Source: Undaria pinnatifida (Eukaryota; Sar; Phaeophyceae; Laminariales; Alariaceae). Taken from it: a DNA stretch of 64,000 nucleotides. Each line of letters starts with the position of its first letter. Positions within the stretch are counted from its first letter, which is position 1. The position numbers and the translations under genes were made by a program. Below are positions 34,331 through 46,500 of the stretch, one piece after another. The stretch is from positions 3,599,540 to 3,663,539 of the forward strand of contig JABAKD010000001.1 in the NCBI GenBank assembly GCA_012845835.1. Reading direction: 5' to 3'. Under the pieces are notes generated by a model, which did not search any database, was not told the origin of the DNA, and saw nothing but the letters and a program-made list of their open reading frames with translations.

Positions 34331-34752
34331 CTACCTTCTTGGAAGATCCCCAGCCCTCTTCTTGACCTTCCTCCCTGCCGACAGCGCCGTGGCCGATGCA
34401 GCCTCCGCCTGCTTCTTCATCTCTCTCGCCGCCAACACATCCGCCTCCATCCGCTGCAGACCCCCAGACTTTACCTTCAGCAACAGGTCTGAAGGAAGCT
34501 CAATCTCGCCACCTCCGCCAACCAACCCCTCCCCCCCCCCTTCCGCGACGGCAGCGACATCAGCAGAAGTGGAGGCGTTTTTTCCACCCTTGGACGAAGA
34601 AGAACGCGCTCGTTTATTCCTCTTGGGCGCAGGGGCGGCCTGACGCGCCTGCTGCTCGGCCTTTCTACGGCGGCCGGCCAGAGCAGTTGCCGCGGCGGCG
34701 CTTACTTCTTCCGGAGCTTCGTCGTCACTGCTTTGCTCCTCGTCCGTAGTGT
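34331..34752 (-). CDS. NOL7/UTP16-like nucleolar protein, terminal exon
   Basis: The exon starts after a strong acceptor (TTTTTCTGCAG) and stops at TAG; it needs one base from the previous exon to complete Asp. It encodes about 140 residues: an acidic start, DTTDEEQSSDDEAPEEVSAA, then a Lys/Arg-rich helix, an Ala/Gly linker, LPSDLLLKVKSGGLQRMEAD and a basic C-terminus. The DEAPEEV(S/T) block followed by a basic stretch and LP..(L/I)L is typical of NOL7 and yeast Bud21/Utp16, which act in the U3 small-subunit processome. The linker is longer than in animal NOL7. No upstream exon was identified, so the call rests on one motif and the overall order of charge blocks. Confidence 0.5.
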
Positions 34753-36254
34753 CTGCAGAAAAATGAAAACAATTACACAACAATGTTTTTTTTATTCTCG
34801 AATTGAAAAGTCGAACAATCGAACAAATGCCGCAGCGATATAACTCAAGTACGTGGTACATAACATACGGTATCTCCAACAGCACGGGCATACATACGCG
34901 GAGTCGGCGGCCTAGATCAGCGGGAACTGATGATCGCGACTACGAGGACATTTAGCAGCCACCTTCGCCCGCGTGTCAGGCCTTGTGGTTCGGGTTTGGA
35001 ATTTGAAGGGTCAGGATATCAAGGCCAGGTGCCGGTCACGAGGGCTGTGAGAGCTGCACGACAATAATAAAGAAGAAAATTGCGCAACACACGTAGGGTT
35101 ACGGTATAGACATGCTGCTTCAGGGCTTCGCTGTCGCTGCACGTTGTCCTCTGGGAGTTGGCCGGTGCGCTGGAGAGGACAGTTACGGCAGTTACGTGCG
35201 AATCGAAAGGCCTGCATAATCCAGGGATGGATCCTTACCGACCCCGTAGCGGTGCTTTAATCACGACCACATAGTCGTGATTATCAATGCCTAGGTAACA
35301 GCTTGGTGCGGCGAAGCCCCGCCGCTTGTACCAGAGGTGCGATAGGCACACCGGCTGGCTGGTGGTCTGCTGGTCAGAGTCCAGCCCAAGAAATAGAGCG
35401 TCTGCGAAATCGTTTTCGTTACTTCCCTTCCCAAAAATAAACACCGGAGGTGGGATTTGCGGTGCTTTTCTGAAACAAGGACAACACAGCAGTCCTTTCG
35501 CGAAGGTAGGTTTTGACGAAAAGGACGCTACATTTTGCTCTCCATATTGTTGGCTTACAATCACCGACCATCTTGCAATGCTTAGCATCTGCCGCCTTCT
35601 GCTTGCTGTATCGACAGAGCGCCACAACCGACGAGGGCACAGAGGGCACAGGGACTCGAGAGGTGTAGCTGGAGTACGACGCGGACGAGCGGTGATGGGT
35701 TGTGCCAGCAGACCGAAGGCGGCCCGCTGCTACGATACGCTCTAGCCCGCTTGGTGTCGTGGAGGATGCGTCGTCCCGACATGACTACTCGTACTCGTGC
35801 TCGTACCGCCTTGCTATAAGAGCGTTACAGAATGACAGCTCGCGTATCATTCCAATTCATCACACTGCGGCAGCAGCAGCAGCAACAATAGCAGCGGCGG
35901 CGGCGGCGGGGCGGTGTGAGGCTGCCGCCGTCTATATGTTGGGCTCCAGGCGCGTGCGCGGAGCGGAGCGCCAGCAGCAGGAGCAGCACACAACGAGACT
36001 AAAATAGCCTGTGCACTAATTGAGTGCCAAAATGGAGGCTGTTGCTGCTGCCGCTAGCTGTCGCTAGGTGTGTTGCTGCCTATGGTCGTGGGATATCAGC
36101 CGCGGCACTGCGGTTAACTCTGCCGTCGCCGTTGCCACGCACTCGTACGCCGTTTTTTGTTATTTCGTCTGTTTTAGAAAGGAATTCACTTTTCTTAACG
36201 GAGGAAAGGAAGTACAAAATCCCTATAGTACATGAAGACACTTTTCGCACTCTT

Positions 36255-37710
36255 TACACACCCCGGACGGATAAGCTCACCGTAGCTCGAGCTAGCTCTT
36301 TTCGACGGTAGCTCACCGGTGAGCTGCGGGAGCTACATGAGCTGCACATGTTTTCCCGGCTTGAGCTACAGAAGGTAGCTCATCTACACATGTTTCGGAA
36401 GGGTGAGCTATAGCCGATACAGTCGGGGTCCCGATATAGTGCGGGTGCCCGTGATAGTGCGGGTGAAATCGCTTGGCACAACTTGGACCCCTCTATAGTG
36501 CGGCTGCTGCACTGTTCGGGGCACCCCTCTACAGTACGGGTTTGGTCCCTTTTCAGACCTTCTATAGTGCGGATTCTGACGTCACCCCGCTCTGAGTGCG
36601 GCCAAACCCACACAATTTTTCGGCGCACATGCATCGAAGCCATCGCGCCAGGCTGACGTCAGGGCGTACTTTGGCGGCGCAGAGCGCAGAGTAATGAGCC
36701 GTTCGCCGCATAGTTTCTTCTTTTTTTTCCTTCTTTTTTGGGAATCGAATGCACGGGGTGTCTGCAGTCTAGTACATGTGTGGAATGTGGGTTATTTTAT
36801 TGCGGATTTTCGCCGTTTTTTTCTTTCTTCGTGCGTCACCCCACCCAGCCCCACGTAAGCGTTGTAGAGACGTTTTGTGAAAGAAGCTGAGAAGAAGCGT
36901 CCTTGCTCATGTCGTCTCTGCTTTTGAGGTGTTCCCCCCTTTGCTTTTCACATGTGTGGGTGGGTATAGGCGGGAGTTCTGAGCTGTTATGAAAGTTGAT
37001 TTTCGAAGGTGTTCCCCGGTTGTGTGTGCGGGCGTGTTCCATTATCTACGTGAAGCGCTTGGCTTCTAAATGCTATCCTCTCAACAATTCATAATTATTA
37101 TAGGGTATTCAACGTACAATGGATTGAGCAACAGCACGGGCTGAGACATAACTTCGCACACAGCATGCTCTCGCTATGTGCATGTCATGTTGTATGCTGT
37201 GATCTGTTCTACGATGGACGGAAGTGGTTTCACCGCTGCGCTGTGTGTTCTACTCTCACCCACGAACGACCGCAGGCGTCTACGCCCTACTACAAAGGCC
37301 ACATCTTACTCTGTCCATGCAGTACAGTACTTTATCCTTGTAAAATCGCGAATAGTTCGGAAAGGCGCACTATTCAGGGTTCTACAGGACCCGACTAGTG
37401 CGCCTTCCCGCACTATTCAGGGCCGAAATTATATAGTGCGGGTGCCCACTATAGTGCGGGTATTTTGGCTGGGCACATACCCGCACTATAGCGGCACCCC
37501 CGACTGTAGCTCATCCGCACATGTTTGCCCAGGATTAGCTATACGAGCTTCATGAGCTAGCTCATTTGGCCCTGGATGAGCTATAGGAGCTACATGATCC
37601 GCACATGTTTTCAATGCTTTGAGCTATACGCGATAGCTCATTTGCACATGTTTTGAGCGCGTGCGCTATACACAATGGATGAGCTAGCTCATGAGCTGTC
37701 CGGGGTGTGC
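36255..37710. mobile_element. Inverted-repeat element with GAGCTA subrepeats, split by another transposon
   Basis: The left end TACACACCCCGGACGG pairs with the right end, which in reverse reads TGCACACCCCGGACAG. Just inside, both ends carry many copies of TGAGCTA, TAGCTCA and GCACATGTTT. GCACTCTT occurs just left of the element (36247-36254) and overlapping its right end (37710-37717). This gives either a 5 bp duplication CTCTT with symmetrical ends or an 8 bp one with slightly uneven ends. The element proper is only about 370 bp; the rest is the nested element at 36420-37506. Confidence 0.65.
36420..37506. mobile_element. Mariner/pogo-like element nested at a TA site
   Basis: The ends are CAGTCGGGGT...TATAGTGCGGG and the reverse complement CCCGCACTATA...ACCCCCGACTG, flanked on both sides by TA (36418-36419 and 37507-37508). 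TA target sites and CAGT-type ends are the hallmark of Tc1/mariner/pogo. Several more copies of TATAGTGCGGG lie inside both ends, in both orientations. The middle is T-rich and has no transposase frame, so it is non-autonomous. Confidence 0.7.
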
Positions 37711-37966
37711 ACTCTTATCACAATGGTTGCTTGAAATATTCGCGGGCTTCCTGCCACCCGCACGAGGGTAGCTTACCACCTGTTCGGGACATTCGTTAGT
37801 TGACTGTGGCCGACCCTCGATTTGCTGGGGCCGACGTTCGATTTTGGTCGGCGTTGAACTGGCGTGCTTGGTGGTGGAGGCTAATAATCACCGACCGTTC
37901 ACCAATGAAGGGGTTTTCTCGGATACCTGGTACCTGGTGTCATACCTGGTACCTGGTATGTGGTAA

Positions 37967-39584
37967 GGGCCCGAATTAACGAGGAACTTGCAAAATCGAA
38001 TTTCGATTCTTTTTTATTGAATTGAATTTAATTTTCATCTGATTGGTCAAGAAATAAATCACCAAGCACGCATTCTCAGAATTATTACGAAAAATCAAAT
38101 TCAACAAAGAAGTAAAAAAATACTTTCTCGGTCGAATTTAGTCGAAAATCGAAATTGAATGTAGGGAGTTTGTCCACCTAGACATGGCTTGTTCTGTGTA
38201 ACCGAAGCCGGCCACGCGAATTGGTGCCATGTCGTCGGCTGATTGAGAGGCGAGAAGCCAACATTGCGAGAGGTAGGACCACCGGAGCAGCCGCAGCGCG
38301 GCCTCCGAAGGTCCTTAGCACAGCGTAGACCGCCTGCGACGCTTCGAAAGCAACCGAGACCGCCGCAAACCCAGTTTTTCGTCGCCCTGCACCTCGAAAG
38401 TTACACGACCAACTACCACATGATGACTTCGCTCAGAAGTTCGACCGCTATATCCCCGTCGCTGCTGCCCGTGTCGGGCGGCGGGGTGGCGCCAGCCCAT
38501 CCAAGAGACACCTAGAGCCATAGCCTCCAAGCCGCTGCCGGCCAAAAGAATCTGCGGCTAGCCGCGGCGCTCCGGGGAGGACGCGAGCCATCGCTCGCCT
38601 CGGTCGTTGCCCACGGGTGTTCGTTGACCCTTTTGCGTTTTTTGAATTTTTTTATTTCCTAGAACGCACTGCGCCGTTCCTTGATAAGAACCATAGTTGA
38701 ATTTTTCGTGTACTTTTCATGAAATTAAAAAAAAAAAATCGAAATTCGATTTTGCAAGTTCCTCGTTAATTCGGGCCCGTATTAACGAGGAACTTGCAAA
38801 ATCGAATTTCGATTTTTTTTTATAGAATTTAATTTAATTTGCATCTGATTGGTCAAGAAATGAATCACCAAGCAGGCATTCTCAGAATTATTACGAAAAA
38901 TCAAATTCAACAAAGAAGTAAAAAAAGACTTTCTCGGTCGAATTTTGTCGAAAATCGAAATTGAATTTAGGGAGTTTGTCCACCTAGACATGGCTTGTTC
39001 TGTGTAACCGAAGCCGGCCACGCGAATTGGTGCCATGTCGTCGGCTGATTGAGAGGCGAGCAGCCAACATTGCGAGAGGTAGGACCACCGGAGCAGCCGC
39101 AGCGCGGCCTCCGAAGGTCCTTAGCACAGCCTAGACCGCCTGCGACGCTTCGAAAACAACCGAGACCGCCGCAAACCCAGTTTTTCGTCCCCCTGCACCT
39201 CGAAAGTTACACGACCAACTACCACATGATGACTTCGCTCAGAAGTTCGACAGCTATATCCCCGTCGCTGCTGCCCGTGTCGGGCGGCGGGGTGGCGCCA
39301 GCCCATCCAAGAGACACCTAGAGCCATAGCCTCCAAGCCGCTGCCGGCCAAAAGAATCTGCGGCTAGCCGCGGCGCTCCGGGGAGGACGCGAGCCATCGC
39401 TCGCCTCGGCCGTTGCCCACGGGTGTTCGTTGACCCTTTTGCGTTTTTTGAATTTTTTTATTTCCTAGAACGCACTGCGCCGTTCCTTGATAAGAACCAA
39501 AGTTGAATTTTTCGTGGATTTTTCATGAAATTAAAAAAAAAAAATCGAAATTCGATTTTGCAAGTTCCCCGTTAATTCGGGCCC
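37967..39584. mobile_element. Tandem pair of 812 bp inverted-repeat elements
   Basis: Two nearly identical units, 37967-38778 and 38773-39584, each 812 bp, share a single GGGCCC at their junction. Each unit has terminal inverted repeats of about 40 bp beginning GGGCCCGAATTAACGAGGAA. The pair is flanked by TAA on both outer sides (37964-37966 and 39585-39587), as with PIF/Harbinger elements; there is no TAA duplication at the junction. Each carries the same 90-codon frame (MRGE(K/Q)PTLREVGPPEQ...), with three amino-acid changes between copies and no transposase motif. A diverged piece (AGGGAGTTCGCCCA and GGAGCAGCC) at 33390-33500 may be an old relative. Confidence 0.8.
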
Positions 39585-40524
39585 TAAGTTAATGTGAGAA
39601 TAAGTTTTACTCGTACTGACCCGCGCACCACGTGAACTAAGCATCAAGAAGTGGACCCTCCGATCATCTCAACCAGGGGCAATTGCGTACCCGACGCAAA
39701 AGATAGCACGGCGCGTGTCCGACTTCGTTCATGGTCATGCCATGGGGGGCAGTTTGAGCGCTGTATACGTTGACCACCAGTCGAAGTGTGTGCTGGCTGA
39801 TTTCATAGGCACGAGGGTACCATTGGTACAATGAGACTTGCAGCAGTACATCATCACATCACCACGCACAGCAGTAGAGTAATAAACCCCCCTGTTCGGC
39901 AATGTAAGGACTACCTGGTGTTCATCGGCGTGGGGGCAGCTAGTGCGCTAAGTCGACGGCCGCTCAATGCTTTGTGCTGGCTGGGGGAGACACGAGGGTA
40001 CCTCATACCTGTACCAGGTACCAGCTGGTATCGATCATCACGTTCAGTAACATAGTCATGGGCTGAAATATAAGAGTTTGTTTTTATTAATAATATTAAA
40101 ATAAAACGGTCTTTACATTCCTCGCAAATATATAGATTTGAGCGAGGACAGGGCGCAGCAAAGGCATAGGCGCAAAAGGACGTACTCACCGACATGCTTC
40201 TCCGTTACGATAGTGCCTACCGGAGGCTCGGCATTGTTTCTTCGAGCACGCTTCGCCGGCATATCTGTCAAGTCTTGGAGCGTGCGTTTTCACACACGCA
40301 CGTGCAACGCAACAAGCCCAACCGAGGAGTACAAGGTTTTGAGGTTTGTAGCGGTTTGCGGTGTGCGGGTCACCAAAGGTTTCAACAGCTTGCTTGGCCT
40401 TAGTCAATAAGGGGTAGGGGTGCTAAAAATGCGGCGAGAGTTCGAATCTGTGGCACAGTTGTGGAGGCCTGTCTAGATCTGTCTTGCCATCTCACGCGCA
40501 CCCGTACCTGGGGGCAAACGTACC

Positions 40525-43500
40525 ATGACTGGGCCCGCACGGGATAGCACGGGAAAGGGGAAGGGGAAAGCTAAGCCGAAAGACGATTCCGTTGGATCGA
40601 TGTCGAGACCTGCCGCTGAGACCACTCCAAGGTCTGATCGAGAGGAGTCCAGTTTAGGTGCAAATTCTGCCAATTCCGGCGTGGGCGGGGCCATGGCCGC
40701 AAAGGCGTTAGAGGTGGCCAAGCTGTGCTGCAGCGAGCCGGTGGAGGTGCCTCAGCGAAAAACTCTCTTCGTGCTGGCTGTGGTGGTGGCGGTTCTAGCA
40801 GTTTTCAGAAGCTTGCTCCTGCCGGTGAGTTGTTGCTCGCCTGCCCGTTGGACTCGATACAGCAATCATCAAAGAAACCGCACGTACAGCAGCGTTACTA
40901 GCAATGCCGAAACGTTTATCGCACAAGATAACCATGCGGACGAACACGCTGATTTCGACAGCAGTGAGAGAAAGCAACGGCCGAACGAGTCGTCTATGAT
41001 ATTCATTCTTCCTCGTCCAGACCAATGCGTGCGCTCGAGCCCGAGCCCCGCAGTGCTGCTGCTGTGGGGTATACCTCGTCACATGATCAGGACAACAACA
41101 ATACACACTTGGGCCCCGTAGTCACCAAGAGTTCGGTCGCGATAGATGGGAAGAGAGGTAGCTGGACATCGACAAACAACCAGCGGCTATCGTCGTGACC
41201 TCAGAAGAGAAAAATAGAAGGGCGTATAATAGCTCCTGGCATGGGTCGCGGTAGACGGAGAGAGGTAGCTGGGCAGCTACACGACAGCTTGCGGGCTGTC
41301 GTCGTGACAGGAGCAGAGAACGGCAGTAGACGGACGGGTGATAAGTGATATGTTACGACATGTAACGGCACGATTTGCCCGATCTGACAGGTGACGGTTG
41401 GCGCGACTGAGCCCCATGAAAGAAGGCGCACGAAGTACCGAATTTGTGAGCGATCGGGAACATAATTTCAAAAATGCCGGCTGGATGCATAGAGCCAAAG
41501 TCAGGTCAAGTATCGAAATGACGAATAGATGGGTGATTGGCGACAGAGCCAGATTGTGTATGAAGCTGGATTGAGTACGGAGTAGTGGGGGGTTGGCTAA
41601 CAATGGGTGGAATTAGACATGAAAATCGAGTTGATCGGCAGGGGATTTGGGGATTCCGAAAGAATTCGGCGACAGAAACCTAGGAATAGAGTCACCGGGT
41701 CTAGGAAAGCTGAGCATCACCAAACATGTCTGGGTCGAAGGTGCAGACTCACAATTAACGAATCCTATGCAACATCTCAGGAGTCAACTGACGAATACGA
41801 ATCGGCCTGACTTTACCTTCACACCATATCATCGTACGAGTATTTCACAGTTGGTCATGTAGTACGTACTGCGGTCATATGGTCATATACTTTGGGCTGT
41901 GGATTGGCTGAATGTATACGCACAGAAACATTGTTAATGCTGTAGTTGGGTTGAAAGTCGCTGAGTTCGAGTAAATGATATTTTGGCTTGGCAATACCCG
42001 TTCATAACTGCACACCAGGAAAGCGTTTTGGGGCGAAAGCGTTTTGGGGCAAAAACTACAGTCAGTACTTGGAGTTAATTAAGGATGTTTTCTGCGATAT
42101 CGGTATTGGGTGCATGCCCCAGAAAGGTATAAGCACTCTATTGTGGGCCGATAGCAGATACAGTCTGGATACCAATGAAACTCACACGGCAGTCAGGAGC
42201 AATGGAAAAAACAGCGTAGTTAAACCGTTTCCGCGCGGCTTCAGCACCCAAGCCGCCGATTCCAGCCCCGACAACCGCGCGCTACGCGACTGCATGACGA
42301 TCGGAATGACGGTCGGGGTTAGCAAAAATAGGGTTGATGTGCTGTTGGGGGACTGAATATGTACTAAGTAAAACAGAGACAAGACTGACAACCGATCGTG
42401 CATTTTTGACCGAAACAATAGCTCTCCGCGCCGTGTGTGCATCATGCGTGCGCCTCCTGCGTGCGCACCATCGTGCGCTCTGGCGGCGTCGTGAGGGAGA
42501 ACACTGCATGGCTTCTGATCGGCTGAAAATAGCACAAAAACAATTGAAAGGCAAAGTACCAGGTAGACAAAATAGACACATTCAGATGTATCTGTGGGAC
42601 TATCGGACAGAAACAGGCGTGTAGGATGTGTTTTTGGCCAGTCGGAGTGCTCGTGGCGTATATCGTTTACTTGTGCCCAGAGTGCACCTGTATTTTTGCT
42701 CCATAATTACCTGATAATATTTTACACATTGTACTAAATGCAAGGCATGTAACTACGAAGCAACCACTGACGAAAGTGTTATGGCTGTGTGACTTCGATG
42801 TTTATACCCGTTTGAGTCAATACGAAGTAATGTGTATAATCGTTGACGGCAGGTGCCTGGTGACAGCCAACCGGCGGTGGTCCCCCCCACGATGTCGGTA
42901 GAGCAAGAGGACGACCTCGTCCGCTTGGTGCTGGCGGAAGAGCTCGAGGGCGTCGCGAAGAAGGTCCAGGAAGAGGACAGGTTGGAGAAGCTTGTTTTTC
43001 ACGACGTATAATACGATGCGGGGTATATACCATGTCCGAAACTGTAAGGACCGTTTGGATATTGATATGAATGCCCAAACTGATGTTACGTTTCCGCGCG
43101 GGAGAGGTTAATCTGATGATATTCTATGCTTAGTGATGGGTATCGCGAGATCATCGAGTTTGATACATAGTCTTATTCCAAGATTCATATACCGAAAAAT
43201 CATGTCGATACGATTTCGATTGTATGCACGAATGTTTAGTCGCCTTCCCTGGGTTTCGAAAACACGGATCCTTCACTCCGCTGTACTGATTAATGCGCTT
43301 CTTCCAACTTAATCCCACCACAGGAGCTTCGAGAATATGCTTGAGAGGCGGGCGGGCGCTTTGAACGAGATCAAGGTATGTCTAAGCTCAAAGCAGGCGT
43401 TGCGCGCCGATCGTTTGGCACTTCGTAGTATTTTATTTGCGTTCTCACCTTGCTTTTATTGTGCACATATGCGAAGTATATCTGCGCGTTGTTTGCCTAT

Positions 43501-46500
43501 CCCGCTTGGGATGCGAGGGATATTCGAATTGTCCCGCATCGGACGCAAAATGCAGTTGTCCCGCTTGGGACACGAAATTGCCCCGCACCGATTATTTCGC
43601 TGTTTTTAGGTGCGCCGGTACCTTGTTTTTGTTGCATCTGCAGTTAGTTCCTGCGATATGTTTGTCTGTCCCCGCCTGCGATAAGAGAGGGACTTGTCTT
43701 GGGGATACATGATAGATAATTGTCCCGCTTGAGAAATGAAACTGTCCCGCTTGGGAAACGAACTAGGTTCCGATTGGGATACAAAGTTGTTGCGCATCGG
43801 ACACGATAGATAGTTGTCCCGCTTCGGACACGAAATTGTCCCGCTTGGCACGCTGGAGACATATTTCCAGGGATTCGTGTTGTGTTAGATTTGGGTTTTG
43901 AGCGTACAGACCGTAATGCCGCAAACATGAACACTTGTTGATGCTCGCTGCTGATGACGCACTTGTGTTTGGTCTGTCCTAACTTTTGTCAGGGTTTCGA
44001 GGATAAATTGAGGGCGACGGGTATGGAGATGAGCGACCTGGAGGAGCTCGGACGGGCGGTGCAGGAGGACAACGGGGGCGATGCTGACCTTACCACAGAG
44101 GTTCGCTTCGTCGTAGGCTGTGGACGCATGCTCTATGCAGTAGGGATGCGTCCGATTTCTTCTTCCTTGCTTGAGGTGTTGTATACCTCGTGCTTCAACC
44201 GAGAAGTATATTTTGAGATAGAGCGAAGGTGCACCGCGGTTATCAATCCCATGCCCTGGGTATTCTACCCTTGGAAGGAAAATTGCTGTAAATTGCTGTT
44301 AACTACTGTAAACCTTTGTAAACTTGTGTAAAACACAATATGGCATTCCAACGAAGTTGGGCGTTTCCACAGCATACCCCTTCCCACATGCTTTGCGAGG
44401 AGTTGCAGCCTGTGTACCGGAATTTCCGTTTCTGGTCGATACTCTTTTTACTTGTGTGAGCTACGCTGTAGTGAGCGTCTGATGGAAATCAAGGTGTCGG
44501 CTTTTGCGGAGTCTTTCCCTTCCGCCCGAATCCCAGCCCGTGGTAGGCGGCTGGTGTGCTGGACTGTGGACTGATGGATGCGTCTGACGTTTCTGTTTAT
44601 GCAGTATATTTTGAAAGGTGTGTGATGTACTGAGCCTGTGATTATCGAGGAGCTGAGTTTAGTTTCCTTCGTTCGTTGAGACCGCCTCCTCCCTCGTCCT
44701 CTTCCCCCTTCTCCCCCTTCCCCCCCCCTTCCCCCCTCCTCTCTCTTGCCTCCCCCTTTCCACCCCCCCCTCCCCCCCCCTCCCCTCCCCACCCATCCCG
44801 GCGCAATGTTAACGTAACAGGTAGCGAGGGCGCAGGAGGGTCTCCGCGACTTGCATCGGTCGGTGACGGACGCGTTAGGTGGCTTCAAGCAGCAGCTGGA
44901 GATACAGGTAACGTTCCGGTTTGGTTTTTGGATGGGTGCATCTTTTCGTTTTGGGTTTCGGGTTTCCTCTGCCACGAGCCAGGATGCACCTTGCTCTCCC
45001 TACATATCTACATATGTGGCCCCTCGGGACATACTCGAGGCATGGTTGAGGGTGGTGGTGACCGGTAAAACGTGGCTTGCTTTGACCTGCTGCTGATCCG
45101 TGATTTTGGTGATGCTCTAGGTAATATTATTAAAACTGCAATATATTCATAATGGAAATGATATTCAAAAATCAAAATCAACATAAAAACGGGCAATAAT
45201 TCAAAACTGAAACATGAAAAAATGGTGACCATGGCAGGCGCAGGCAATGGGAACGGTCAGGAGCGAGCTGGCGAAAGTAGCGGAGCGGGCTAAGGACGCG
45301 CAGGAACGGGCAGCCGACTTGGTTCACGAGGTGATTTATGCCGCTTGCGCTCTGACAGTTTTGGTTTTGTTTTGTTTTCGGTACACGTTTTTTGGTGGAC
45401 CCGTGGCCTACTAGCCACCACCCTCGGCTACGTCTACAACAACATATTCGTGACAAGTTCCGAGGGGGGGGGGGGGAGGAGGGCGGAGGGTGGGGGGCGG
45501 ACAGGGGGGATCAAGCGTGTTCAAAGCTACTTTTTTTTGTCGTACGTAGATGGGTGTTCGTCGTGCGTTTTCTGCGACATGTGCTTAGTTTTAGGGATGG
45601 GAGTAACCGGTGATCGATACCAGGGTATCTGGTTCTGAATCTGCCGGGTGGGTAGCATGAAAAATCGGGGCGTTTTTTTTCATGTCTCCTATCCCCGGGG
45701 TATAAACGCCTGTATATTCCGTGGAAAAGCCCGTTTCGCAAGGGCTAGCTGGAGCCTTCTTTCAAAGCCAGGCCTACTCCAAGAAGGCGATCCCCGGGGT
45801 ACGGGCTACGGGTTATGACCGGTGGGTATTGCCAAAAGCTGAATATAGGTGATTTTTGGTGAATGATTATTATGGCTATTACCATCCCTGCATGTTTCTT
45901 ATGGGCTTGCTGAATTTTGGAGCATTTTGTGGCTAGCTGAGGCAGCAAGAATATCTATGCAGCACCGTGGACGGCTGATGTTACGCCTTTTTCATAATAT
46001 CAACGGCGACAACGACAACAACAACGGCAGCGGCTATATTTCCGAACACGAAATACATATACACCACGTACCTGGTAATGCTTTGAAGGATCCTGTTGGC
46101 ATATGTCAGTGGTGGGAGACTGACAACGGCTACTAAATACTGAACGCTGGCGAACCGTTTTTTTCTTGTCGCCGCGTTTGATTACACTTTTGGATCCCAT
46201 ATGTTGAGTGATCGGAGACTGACAAAAACTACTGGAAGCACATACCTGGTAAGCACTATTCCACTTTGGACGTTACTGGGAGTGAGACTTACAGCGGGTA
46301 CTGAGTACTGAACGCTTGCGAAACGTTTTTTTCCTCACCGCGTTCCTGATGCTATTGCTTACTGGCCGGAGACTGACGAAAAAATACTGAATAACGCACC
46401 CTTGCATGCCGTTTCTTGTCTCGTCGCCGTTTTATTCCTCTCTGGATCCTATACGTAAGTGATGGGAGATTGACAAAATACGAAATCGACTCATTGCTGA

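Noticed and set aside
35235-35627. 130-codon minus-strand frame with SNENDFADALFLGLDSDQQT
   Set aside because: Composition is plausible for protein but no family is recognised, no splice borders could be supported and the plus strand is equally open.
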